From the IMG/VR virus record IMGVR_UViG_3300036791_000553, positions 1 through 49,760 of that record: a DNA stretch of 49,760 bases; one strand, written 5' to 3'. Below the pieces are notes generated by a model. It saw nothing but the letters and a program-made list of their open reading frames with translations. It was not told the DNA's origin and did no database searches. A program made the position numbers and the translations under genes. The first letter of the stretch is position 1. Every line of letters starts with the position of its first letter. The DNA is from a virus. Shown in pieces: positions 1 to 8,426 of the stretch.

Positions 1-2073
1 GAATCTGTCAGAGCGGCGGACGCCTTCAAAGATGTCGCCAGCGGGCTGGATCGGCTATCGCACCTATCTGGTAGTACAGTTGAAGACCTGGGAGGGATTG
101 TACGCAGTCTAGAGAGCCTCGGTGTTCCAGCCAAGGAAGCCGAAGCTGCAATGGGCAGTCTGTTCAAGCGAATAGCGCAGGATAGCCCCCAAGCAGCTAT
201 CCTGTTCGAGCAGTCCGCAATCAAGATCATTCAAGCACAGGAGAAAGTCGCTCAATCTTCACTGGCTATCGCTCAGGCGCAGCTTCAGGGAAAGCAGATA
301 GGTCTGCAGGTCCAGCAGCTACAGTTACAGTTGCAGTACCTCCCGCAGGTGCAGGCGCTGGAGACGAAGCGCGCAGACCTGGCACTGCGCGATGCGCAGG
401 GAAGACTGGCACTGCTCAATCTTCAGAGACAGTACAATCAGGGCGAGATTGACGACGTCGAGTTTGCCGAGCGCAAGGACTCGATTGACAGGGCATCGGC
501 CGCACGCCAGCTCGAGGCAGCTAGACTTGCTGTAGAAGCGGCCAAATTACAAAAGGATCAGCTTGCCGAGCAGCAGGAGCTGCAACAGAAGCAGCTAGCG
601 TTGCAGCAGCAACAGTTAGAACAGTCGAAGCAGGCCAATGTATTAGCGCAACAGCGCGCGGAAACCGAGCAGCGGCTCGCCACTGTACTGAACCAGATCG
701 CGCAGGCCCAGGATCTCTCCAAGGTAAGCCAGCAGGTCAAGGACATTAAGGATGGCATTCCAACTATAATCAGCCCGCTGACTACAGTCCAGACCATTAC
801 GACAGCAATCGCTTTGTCGCTGGGGCAGGGTAAAGAGGCTGTCCTGAACTTCGCAGAATTGTTGAAGAACGCTTCGGCTTTTGACAAGTCAAGGATACAG
901 GATGCGTTCAAGCTTTCGAATGCAGATGTCGAGGCATTGAGCAAAGGCGCCGAGGCGCTGCAGAAGGCAGCGGGGGCGTTCACAGATGAGAACGTAAAGA
1001 ACGCCAAGGCCTACGGTGATGCGGTGAATGTGCTAAGCGGAAACTTAGCAGATGCCAAGGAAAAGTTCGCCGCATTTGTCATCCCGGATTTAACCAAGGC
1101 CATCACGCAGATTGACAATCTTACGACAGCTTTTGGCAATTTGGCCAAGGCCATACCAGGTTCGTCCGCTGCTAGTCTCGTTTCTCAATTCGCTAATTCT
1201 ATTTTAAATATGGGCACTGTTATAAAAACAGCTCTCGGCTTTCTTGGCGAAGCGGGTGGTGCCAAATTTGATTTGTTCAAGACCATTCTCAATGCGATCT
1301 TCACGCCGGCAGCAGCTGCTGAGGCACCGCCAGATACGGGTCCGCTGACCAACGCGATAGTCAAGACAGTAGATAGCGCGGTAGTAGATGCCCAGCCGAG
1401 ACTCGCCGATGCCGCCGCGAACTTGGCTAAAGGCTTCAGCGACTCATTTGGTAACACTGTCGATTTTGGGCAGGCATTCCGGGGGCTTGCCGAAGCATTC
1501 GCCCAGATGGTCCAGCAGATACAACAACTGCTGCCGCAGATCACCAATGGGATGGTTCAGGCGTTTCAGAGCACGGAAGGCCCGATCACCACGATATTGG
1601 ACAACATCATCAATAAAATTCAGCAGGCAGTCCAGGCGGCGCAGCAACTTAATCAGCAGCTCCAGGGCCAGCAGCAGGGCGCAGGTGGCAGCGGCCTTCC
1701 GTACGCGAGTGGCGGAGAGGTTCATGGGAAGAGCGGCACCGACAGCAATCTCGCGTGGCTGACGTCTGGCGAATTTGTAATGAGCACACGTGCGGTGCAG
1801 AATTACGGTGTGGGCATGATGCATGCCATGAACTCGTTGCGTGCGCCCCGTTTTGCCGCTGGCGGGTTAAATTTAGGTTCCATAGGCTCCAGCTCGCCGC
1901 GTCTGGCGCATTTGAGCTCACCAATAACCGGGCAGCGCGTGCTTAATCTTTCGATCGAAGGGCGCTCGTTTTCTGGCCTGTCGATTCCGGAAAACACCGC
2001 CAAGTCGCTAGAGCGGTTTGCGGTGAGTTCGCAGATAGCGAGCACTGGCCGCAAACCGAGCTGGAGGCGCTAA
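1..2073 (+). CDS. Tape measure protein, C-terminal part (5' end outside window)
   Basis: The frame is open from base 1 with no start codon needed, so this is the 3' part of a longer gene; the N-terminal part lies at the other end of the window (49205 onward). Roughly bases 190-720 encode a Gln/Leu/Ala-rich coiled coil, followed by Ala-rich hydrophobic stretches. Near the end is the SGGEVHG...WLTSGEFVM region, which I know from the C-termini of many tape measure proteins. The protein sets tail length and occupies the tail lumen. The first ATG (151) is internal, not the real start. The following tail gene begins 1 base after the stop. No peptidase or lysozyme domain is evident in this portion. 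Confidence 0.85.
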   Translation, partial: ESVRAADAFKDVASGLDRLSHLSGSTVEDLGGIVRSLESLGVPAKEAEAAMGSLFKRIAQDSPQAAILFEQSAIKIIQAQEKVAQSSLAIAQAQLQGKQIGLQVQQLQLQLQYLPQVQALETKRADLALRDAQGRLALLNLQRQYNQGEIDDVEFAERKDSIDRASAARQLEAARLAVEAAKLQKDQLAEQQELQQKQLALQQQQLEQSKQANVLAQQRAETEQRLATVLNQIAQAQDLSKVSQQVKDIKDGIPTIISPLTTVQTITTAIALSLGQGKEAVLNFAELLKNASAFDKSRIQDAFKLSNADVEALSKGAEALQKAAGAFTDENVKNAKAYGDAVNVLSGNLADAKEKFAAFVIPDLTKAITQIDNLTTAFGNLAKAIPGSSAASLVSQFANSILNMGTVIKTALGFLGEAGGAKFDLFKTILNAIFTPAAAAEAPPDTGPLTNAIVKTVDSAVVDAQPRLADAAANLAKGFSDSFGNTVDFGQAFRGLAEAFAQMVQQIQQLLPQITNGMVQAFQSTEGPITTILDNIINKIQQAVQAAQQLNQQLQGQQQGAGGSGLPYASGGEVHGKSGTDSNLAWLTSGEFVMSTRAVQNYGVGMMHAMNSLRAPRFAAGGLNLGSIGSSSPRLAHLSSPITGQRVLNLSIEGRSFSGLSIPENTAKSLERFAVSSQIASTGRKPSWRR

Positions 2074-2074
2074 G

Positions 2075-2530
2075 GTGTCGGTCGTTAATCCCGGGCCACC
2101 GCCCAGTGGGCAGACCGTCCTGGTACTCAGCGCGATGGGTGTACCGCTGTACTCGGCGCGCGGTCTATCGCAGACGCTGGTGCCGATCGATGCTTCCGCA
2201 AACATGCGCCGCTCGATTAATGGCGTGCTGACGGACGTCGCGCACAGCCAATTTCGCAAGTACAAGTCGGTCATCACCTGCACCGATATGCGGGTGCCGG
2301 CCGCTGACGGTATCTGGCCAGGCATGACGCTGGTGGTCGATTGCGTTTCCTTCCTCAGCTATCCGGTTGGCGGCACGGCGCAGCGCACTGTCGTGTCTGG
2401 CAGCTCCTTCACCGAGAGCGGATTTGTGTTCTATCGTCCACGCTTGACCATGCTGGTGACCCACAGCACGGTGCAGACCGACGAATGGGCGGCAACGGTG
2501 CCTTGGGAGTTGGATCTTGAAGAGTGCTAA
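2075..2530 (+). CDS. Conserved phage tail protein, 151 aa
   Basis: Starts at a GTG immediately after the tape measure stop, which argues for translational coupling. The sequence (for example SARGLSQTL near residue 28 and FRKYKS near residue 60) resembles a small conserved protein that sits directly behind the tape measure in prophages of Rhizobiales; this is from memory of the family, not from a search. It is mostly beta-rich with no membrane segment. Its position between tape measure and the large tail-tip protein suggests a distal-tail or baseplate-hub component. The exact role is not known to me. An HNH gene has inserted directly behind it. Confidence 0.65.
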   Translation: MSVVNPGPPPSGQTVLVLSAMGVPLYSARGLSQTLVPIDASANMRRSINGVLTDVAHSQFRKYKSVITCTDMRVPAADGIWPGMTLVVDCVSFLSYPVGGTAQRTVVSGSSFTESGFVFYRPRLTMLVTHSTVQTDEWAATVPWELDLEEC

Positions 2531-2531
2531 T

Positions 2532-3191
2532 ATGAATTACCAAAAAATCTACGATCAATTTATTGCTGACCGCAGACTCAAAGAAAGTCTATTGGCAGCG
2601 CCGTATGATCGGCACCACATCCTGCCAAAGTGCTTCGGTGGTACAAATACCGCCGAGAACTTGATCGCGCTGTCTTTTGCGGATCATCTTTTTGCACATC
2701 TTCTGCTGGCTCAAATCTATCGCGGCAAGATGCGATACGCCGCACAAGTTATGCTGAACAGAGTTCCTGGCACTTGCGGGAAAATCGCGCGGCGGCAGTA
2801 TGGCTGGGTTCGCGCTCAACACGCTCGTGAGACGGCATTATGGCAAACGCAGCGGATGCAAAATCCTGAACTGCGCAAGCGGACTGCTGATGCGCTAAAG
2901 GGCAAGCCAAAATCAGCGGAGGCAATTGCAAAAAGATCGATCTCCCGTCGCGGTAAAAAGGCTTCAATGGAAACACGTGCAAAATTATCCGCCGCACATA
3001 TTGGCAGAAAGCTATCGCCTGAACACGCTGCCAATATCGCAGCATCTAGAAAGGGGCATATCAAAACAGACGCGCATAGATTAGCTCTCTCGCTTGCGGC
3101 CGAGCGCGATTGGAAAAAACGTCTGGCACAGGGTTATGTCATACCTAGATGTGCGCAGACTGGCAGGCTCGCCAGCAAACCAACGGTGTAA
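2532..3191 (+). CDS. HNH homing endonuclease with NUMOD3-type DNA-binding repeats
   Basis: I chose ATG 2532, one base after the upstream stop and with AGAG at suitable spacing, over the in-frame TTG at 2517. Residues 26-56 carry an HNH fold: the DRHHILP motif, an Asn at 43 (AENL) and His at 52 and 56. From about residue 105 to 180 there are several copies of a short Lys/Arg-rich helix-turn motif (KGKPKSAE, RGKKASME, IGRKLSPE), the NUMOD3 pattern that binds DNA in intron- and intein-type homing enzymes. It is a free-standing mobile gene wedged between two tail genes. It would cut phage copies that lack it. Its base composition is less GC-rich than its neighbours, which fits recent transfer. 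Confidence 0.85.
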   Translation: MNYQKIYDQFIADRRLKESLLAAPYDRHHILPKCFGGTNTAENLIALSFADHLFAHLLLAQIYRGKMRYAAQVMLNRVPGTCGKIARRQYGWVRAQHARETALWQTQRMQNPELRKRTADALKGKPKSAEAIAKRSISRRGKKASMETRAKLSAAHIGRKLSPEHAANIAASRKGHIKTDAHRLALSLAAERDWKKRLAQGYVIPRCAQTGRLASKPTV

Positions 3192-3194
3192 CCT

Positions 3195-5252
3195 TTGTTC
3201 TTCTTCGCATGGTGTGATGCTGGTCAGCCGTTTGACGGTACCATGCTGCGCGAGGACGAGATTGTCTTTGCCTTCGATCTTGTGCATCAGGAAGGTCAGA
3301 TCCCGACGCTGAGCATCGATGTGAAAAACCCGCACATCGGGCTGCTGGCGCCGGGGCGTTCGCAGTGGGTGTGGCTGTCATACCAGCCGCAAACCGGTGC
3401 TGCCGTTCCGCTGTTCAACGGCCGACTGGTGGCATTGCCGTCCAATCTGCTGGGCGAGGTGGTGACGCTGCAGTTCGTAGCGCGGCCGAACGATTATCTG
3501 GCGCAGAAGCAGGCACTCGCCAACACCATGATGGTCGAGCCGTTCTACGATCCGATCTGGATAGATCAGACCAAGCTGACTGACCCTGACACGGTGCTCG
3601 AAACCTACGCCATGATGTGGCACGTGGATCGGATCACGCACGAGGTATCAGTATCCGATATTCTGTTTGGCGAAGACGGCACCGAGGAGTTCCAACCGGA
3701 GGATTCGTTCTACGATAGCGTTTCGATCAGCTTTGCGCAGTCGCCGCAGACGCAGGTCGTATTTACTGGCACCGTTCAATGGACACAGGCCGCGACTGGC
3801 TTCATTCCGCTGCCTGATGTGAGCCTAAGCGCGTGGAATGGCCAGCAGATCGTCAACGACTGGCCGAAGACCGGTGACCAGCTCAGCAACGGCTGGTCGG
3901 TCGCGAATGGCGCCATTACCAACTGGAGCGACCAACTGGGTGGCGGCAATACTGTCGTTGACGTGGGTGGGACGACGACCAGCACCACTCCGAGCACCAT
4001 CACCGTCGGGGATAACACTCTCACTACCACACCAGCGGATATTGTCAGGGGGGCAAACATCACGGTCACACCGAGCGCGCCTGCAACGAGCAAGGCCAAG
4101 ACGATTACAATCAGTTGGCAAAACCAGGCGAAGACCCACCTCGACGGCGACACCATGTCGGTGAATGAGAATGTGCAATATGACGATGAGGGCAAGCTGG
4201 GCGGTAAAATCGCCCATAGCACCGCCACCAGCATATTCAGCGATCCGCAGACCGGCACACCCGCGTCTGCATCGATAAACATCAGCTATACCAGGACGGT
4301 AGGGGAGCTGCAGGTTGCACCACCAACTGCGCCGCCCGCGCCTGCGCCGCCAAGCGGTACAGGCAGCCAGCCTATCACCATTCCAAGTCTGTTCGGCCAG
4401 TTGACGATGCGTTACGACTTGAGCCGCCCGCATACCGAGACCATAAAATTCACTATGACCAGCGACATTCAGGCAATCGTGCTGCTGCCACCGGATGAAT
4501 CGGTTAACCAGATACAGCTTTCGATGCATGGGTCTGATATCGGCTTGCCCTTGGATAACAATGGCACCGCGCTGCCCATCGGCGACCCTGGACGGAACGC
4601 TTTCGTCCCTACCGATCGGGGACACCTTGCCGTGCAGTATCCCATGCTCGTCGCGCGCGCCAGTCTGGCGCAGGCGGCGCGTGCCGCAAAGATAACTTTC
4701 GACTGCACATTCGAGCGCGCACTCGATCTGAGTTGCCGCAAGAATGCCTTGCTGAAGGATTCCCGCCTTCCTGGTGGTCAGGCAATCGGCAAGGTCACCG
4801 AATATCACATCAAGGCCGACGGCGATAAGGGTACGCTGATCGGCAGTGTACAGATCGAGTCGACCATCGGGAACGGCACCTCTATCGTCGTCAGTGATGG
4901 CGCGCCAACCTACGCAGATGCGGGCTATGTTACCGTCGGATATCAGTTCTATTCGGATGCCACCGTCACCTTGCCGACTGGTGACGCCAACATCGTGCTT
5001 CCTCCGATAACCGCACCGGACAATTCCCTGTCCTTGCCGCTGACATTCGGTCAGGTCGTGCTGGTGTTTCAGATCCATGAAGGTACACCAGTAGACTTGG
5101 TGGCCTCTGGGCAGGCAGCGACCGCCGATCCAACATGGCTAGAAATTGCACTGGTACCGGTGACCGGTCAGAACTTTGCCGCGACTTACGACTTCGGTAA
5201 TTCCACGCTTGCGTTGCCGAAACTGATAGATCTGGCTGCCCCCAGTGCCTAG
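3195..5252 (+). CDS. Large conserved tail-tip/baseplate-type protein, 685 aa
   Basis: The start is a TTG at 3195, three bases after the HNH stop; the first residues (MFFFAW) and the block LREDEIVFAF match my memory of a family of tail proteins in rhizobial prophages, so the unusual start is probably right. An acceptable ATG at 3243 would remove that conserved block. The N-terminal half contains GLLAPGR and DPIW motifs; the middle (about residues 225-400) is Thr/Ser/Pro-rich and poorly conserved; the C-terminal quarter is beta-rich. It probably forms part of the tail tip between tape measure and fibres. No enzymatic motif is visible. Confidence 0.65.
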   Translation: MFFFAWCDAGQPFDGTMLREDEIVFAFDLVHQEGQIPTLSIDVKNPHIGLLAPGRSQWVWLSYQPQTGAAVPLFNGRLVALPSNLLGEVVTLQFVARPNDYLAQKQALANTMMVEPFYDPIWIDQTKLTDPDTVLETYAMMWHVDRITHEVSVSDILFGEDGTEEFQPEDSFYDSVSISFAQSPQTQVVFTGTVQWTQAATGFIPLPDVSLSAWNGQQIVNDWPKTGDQLSNGWSVANGAITNWSDQLGGGNTVVDVGGTTTSTTPSTITVGDNTLTTTPADIVRGANITVTPSAPATSKAKTITISWQNQAKTHLDGDTMSVNENVQYDDEGKLGGKIAHSTATSIFSDPQTGTPASASINISYTRTVGELQVAPPTAPPAPAPPSGTGSQPITIPSLFGQLTMRYDLSRPHTETIKFTMTSDIQAIVLLPPDESVNQIQLSMHGSDIGLPLDNNGTALPIGDPGRNAFVPTDRGHLAVQYPMLVARASLAQAARAAKITFDCTFERALDLSCRKNALLKDSRLPGGQAIGKVTEYHIKADGDKGTLIGSVQIESTIGNGTSIVVSDGAPTYADAGYVTVGYQFYSDATVTLPTGDANIVLPPITAPDNSLSLPLTFGQVVLVFQIHEGTPVDLVASGQAATADPTWLEIALVPVTGQNFAATYDFGNSTLALPKLIDLAAPSA

Positions 5253-5622
5253 CCTCGAGCAGATCATACGGCCATTCGTAGTCGACCCGACGACGCCGCC
5301 TGTGCCTGTCGTCACCGCGTCGAATGATCCGGCACCCGATGCGGTGCGGCTCAACATCGGGATCGGAGCCACCCTGCCGCAAAACCTGTCCAGCAATGTT
5401 GCGCCGATACTGCCGCCAGCGCCAATAGCAAACCCTGTATCTACAGCTCCAACTATAACATACAAGACATTGTCCAGCAGTTATTCGATATCTGCGACAT
5501 GGTACATGACCGGAGTGGTCTCAGAAAAGAAGAAAGGCGATCCGCTCGGGTTTGATTATAATCCATTCGGCCGAATCCAGGACGTCAATCCGATTGGGCC
5601 ATTAGGCTTCCCACGAGCTTAA
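5245..5622 (+). CDS. Small tail-region protein, 125 aa, unknown
   Basis: Starts at a GTG that overlaps the end of the large tail protein by 8 bases, so it is probably translationally coupled. The first 70 residues are rich in Pro, Val and Ala; the second half contains Tyr/Ser-rich beta-like sequence and ends in a Gly/Pro/Phe-rich tail. No known domain is recognised. The neighbours suggest a minor tail or fibre-attachment component. Confidence 0.55.
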   Translation: MPSLEQIIRPFVVDPTTPPVPVVTASNDPAPDAVRLNIGIGATLPQNLSSNVAPILPPAPIANPVSTAPTITYKTLSSSYSISATWYMTGVVSEKKKGDPLGFDYNPFGRIQDVNPIGPLGFPRA

Positions 5623-5637
5623 CCAGCCAAGGACACA

Positions 5638-6462
5638 ATGCCCATCATCTATCGCACTGCGGGTCCATGGGGCGCGGGCAAAGGCGCCAACCTCGTTGCT
5701 GGCGAGGTTGACGGCAATTTCCATGACCTCGATGGACGGGTTGGTGCGGTGGAGGACAATATACCCGCGGCGGCGGTCGGCATTGCCTTCTTTTCGGTGA
5801 CGCCGCCAAATCTGTTTTACGTTCATATGACGAACGGCACCATCCAAGGGCCGTTTGCGCTGCCGCAACTGGCCTGGAACTTTCGCGGCGAGTGGACGCC
5901 GAGCACCGTTTACAGCGTTAATGACGTCATCACTGCCAATGGCAGCACCTACATGGTGCTGATAAATCATACCAGCGCAAGTCTGTTTGACCCCAATGCC
6001 AACGACGGTGCTGGGCATAATGCGTACGGGCTTCTACTCTCCAATGCCGGGAACTCATTGCCGCAGGGCGGATTGATCGGCCAGTATCTGGTGAAGTCAG
6101 ACACTCCAGATTATGCAGTCAGTTGGCAGACCCCTGCAATCTTCCCAGCGCAAAACATATTGGAAGCCCCGGACGCTACCTATACATTGACGCTCAGCAA
6201 TATTGCCAGTTACGTGCGCTGCGTCAACGCATCCGGCTGTGCCGTCACCATCCCGGCCGACTCCACTCTCACTTTCCCGCTGTCTACTGAGATCTCGTTC
6301 CGTCAATGCACTGCGTCCGGGATCGTGCTGACTGCTGACACCGGTGTGCAGTTCAATTTGATTGCCGGCTATTCGGCCAGGACGGGGACCGCCGGCGCAG
6401 TGATAACCGCCAAGAAGGTAGATGTTAATAACTGGGACATATTTGGGCTGCTGGCAGTATGA
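5638..6462 (+). CDS. Tail fibre-like protein with carbohydrate-binding-type module
   Basis: ATG 5638 is preceded by AAGGA. The N-terminus (residues 1-75) resembles short virion-attachment segments of phage tail proteins. From about residue 82 the sequence FRGEW...YSVNDVI...GSTYMV follows the pattern of the small aromatic carbohydrate-binding modules (CBM5/12-like) often found in tail fibres. The C-terminal half is repetitive, beta-rich and lacks charged clusters, which would fit a trimeric fibre end. It probably contributes to host-surface recognition. The stop overlaps the next start as ATGA. The assignment rests on pattern and position. Confidence 0.6.
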   Translation: MPIIYRTAGPWGAGKGANLVAGEVDGNFHDLDGRVGAVEDNIPAAAVGIAFFSVTPPNLFYVHMTNGTIQGPFALPQLAWNFRGEWTPSTVYSVNDVITANGSTYMVLINHTSASLFDPNANDGAGHNAYGLLLSNAGNSLPQGGLIGQYLVKSDTPDYAVSWQTPAIFPAQNILEAPDATYTLTLSNIASYVRCVNASGCAVTIPADSTLTFPLSTEISFRQCTASGIVLTADTGVQFNLIAGYSARTGTAGAVITAKKVDVNNWDIFGLLAV

Positions 6463-8024
6463 GCAATGGCGACCATGTGCGCAAATCGCACATTCACCGG
6501 ATCTATCAGAACGACGACATCACATCACCTATCTGGGTGGACGTCGAGCGGCTGGACGAATTTTGGACTACCCAAGGGACAGGATACGCATGGCAGGAGA
6601 AACACTGGGTATTTGACTGGGCCAGCTTCAATCCAGATACAGCCAAAAAGAAAACGATTTCCGACCCGAACGACAAGTCCTCGACAATCGATGTGCCGGT
6701 TCGCGACAAGGTTACGCTTGAGACAGGCAGTGGGTATAACTGGCAAGCATATATTCACAACTTTGTAAACACCGCTGACAGCGTACGCAGCGTCAACGCT
6801 CGCAAGGTCTACCATTATGCCGTTCCAGATGGCGTACTCGACGAGAATAAGCAGCCGCCGCGTAATCCTGATGATTACCTGAACTCCTTGGGTGACAGGG
6901 ATAATTCCCAGTATGTGCGGACAGAAGTGATCGTCAGCTACCGGACGACTGAGGGGAGTGGATTCCGATGGCAGGAGAAGAACTGGAAACCGAGTTCCGA
7001 TGGCGACCCGCTGCTGAAAGATCCGCTGAAAGATGGCGAACCTACTGATGACGGTGTGCCTGGCATTGATGATGAGAACGGTGATGGTGATGTTGACCCG
7101 CCATGGCGGCTCGATCCGCTACAAAATATCGTCAATGTGAGCTGGTTGAGACCATTATGGTTTGCATGGGCAAATACTTACGGCACTCACTATTCGACTC
7201 GCTATGAACTTAACTGTTTTTGCGACCCCACAGTGTCATTTCCGGATATCCCACCAGAAGACTTTCCACCAGGCTTTGGGTACACCTTATTCACAGGTGC
7301 CAGTGAGGTCGATACCGAGCTTGGACTCGTATACAGATCTGAGGATGGGTTCAAATGGGAACGGATTGACCTATCCGGCGTATTCAATAATGGCATTGGA
7401 CGAATTGATAATTTCAACGGGTATCTCATCGCCCAGGGTTCTATGGCAAGAGTTGAGGGTGTCAATAACACTGCTATATGTAACATTACCAATACTGATC
7501 CCAATCATCCACCGCCCGTGCAGCCGCCACCGCCGTTTGAGGGTCCATGCGATGGTGGCGGCACTTTTGTTAATTTTGGCGTTGCCGCCATGGAATCCCA
7601 GGATCAGGGACGGACCTGGCAGCTTATAGATAGCAGTTTTGATTATGGCAATGTTGGCGTCCATTATGATAAGGATCAGGATCCGAGAACAATCACCGTA
7701 TCCTTCGGCGGGCCTGGTATTGATCTGGTTGTTTACAACATAACAATTCCATGGAAGGTTGGCGAAATCAGGCAACCCGAGCCGTTCCCATTTAGAGGCC
7801 TGAATGGCGGGGTTGGGAATACCGTCACCGTTGTTAAATCAACGTTATCAGTTACCGATCCAGGCAGTACTGCTGGCGTGAAAGGGTTCAATTCGACGAT
7901 TGAAACGTCAACAGACGGAGGTAAAACATTCAAAACGACACTGAGTCTGTCTGATACGTTAATTGTTGGGCCGGATTACATGCGACCCAGCCCTGAGGCA
8001 CTAAAGGTAGGTGCCAAAACATAA
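6459..8024 (+). CDS. Tail-associated protein with Asp-box (BNR-like) motifs, 521 aa
   Basis: Coupled to the preceding gene by ATGA. The second half carries three sequences of the Asp-box type (S-x-D-x-G-x-x-W/F): SEDGFKWERI, SQDQGRTWQL and STDGGKTFKT, spaced through about residues 290-490. Such motifs are the structural signature of sialidase-like beta-propellers. The N-terminal half contains two WQEKxW repeats (around residues 44 and 168), suggesting a duplicated module. No catalytic sialidase residues can be assigned, so glycan binding is more likely than cleavage. The position among fibre genes supports a receptor-binding role. Confidence 0.55.
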   Translation: MSNGDHVRKSHIHRIYQNDDITSPIWVDVERLDEFWTTQGTGYAWQEKHWVFDWASFNPDTAKKKTISDPNDKSSTIDVPVRDKVTLETGSGYNWQAYIHNFVNTADSVRSVNARKVYHYAVPDGVLDENKQPPRNPDDYLNSLGDRDNSQYVRTEVIVSYRTTEGSGFRWQEKNWKPSSDGDPLLKDPLKDGEPTDDGVPGIDDENGDGDVDPPWRLDPLQNIVNVSWLRPLWFAWANTYGTHYSTRYELNCFCDPTVSFPDIPPEDFPPGFGYTLFTGASEVDTELGLVYRSEDGFKWERIDLSGVFNNGIGRIDNFNGYLIAQGSMARVEGVNNTAICNITNTDPNHPPPVQPPPPFEGPCDGGGTFVNFGVAAMESQDQGRTWQLIDSSFDYGNVGVHYDKDQDPRTITVSFGGPGIDLVVYNITIPWKVGEIRQPEPFPFRGLNGGVGNTVTVVKSTLSVTDPGSTAGVKGFNSTIETSTDGGKTFKTTLSLSDTLIVGPDYMRPSPEALKVGAKT

Positions 8025-8046
8025 AGTCGCCCGGACGAGGTGGGAT

Positions 8047-8238
8047 ATGGCAGACATTGACGAGAAAACGCTGAACGAATTCGAGCACAGCCAGTACAGT
8101 TCGATGGTTCGTCTTTACAGGGGCTACAAAAGATTATCCGCATCCGAGTGCGAATACTGCAAGCAACAGAGGCAGAAAATTGCGGCTTTTCTGCTGAGCC
8201 GGTTGTCGCTCATAAAACTATATCAACAGAACAGATGA
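8047..8238 (+). CDS. Small hypothetical protein, 63 aa
   Basis: I chose ATG 8047, preceded by GAGGTGGG, over an upstream GTG at 8011 that would overlap the previous gene. The protein is charged, with one CEYC pair at about residues 37-40, and has no known domain. Its stop overlaps the next start as ATGA, so the two small Cys-containing proteins are probably made together. Confidence 0.55.
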   Translation: MADIDEKTLNEFEHSQYSSMVRLYRGYKRLSASECEYCKQQRQKIAAFLLSRLSLIKLYQQNR

Positions 8239-8417
8239 GTGAGTTTGTCAAAGAGCCATTGGCTGATATATATCAGTTTGCCATGATTTGCCCGTCGTGC
8301 GGTACGACATCAATAATCACCACAGCAGTGCCAGTTCCGCCGCAGGACATGGCATGCAGCATGTGCTTGAAAAAGCTCATGGTTGCGGCTCTCTACGCCC
8401 CTGGCAAAAAGCCATGA
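8235..8417 (+). CDS. Small zinc-ribbon-like protein, 60 aa
   Basis: ATG 8235 overlaps the stop of the preceding small gene (ATGA), which decides the start against a longer GTG option at 8148. The sequence contains two Cys pairs, CPSC and CSMC, about 21 residues apart, a spacing suitable for a zinc ribbon. No larger domain is attached. The function is unknown; an adaptor or nucleic-acid-binding role is possible but unsupported. Confidence 0.55.
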   Translation: MSEFVKEPLADIYQFAMICPSCGTTSIITTAVPVPPQDMACSMCLKKLMVAALYAPGKKP

Positions 8418-8426
8418 TGGCATAGA

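Noticed and set aside
3825-5078. 417-aa minus-strand frame
   Set aside because: Antisense to a tail gene with recognisable conserved blocks; GC-rich codon bias creates long shadow frames.
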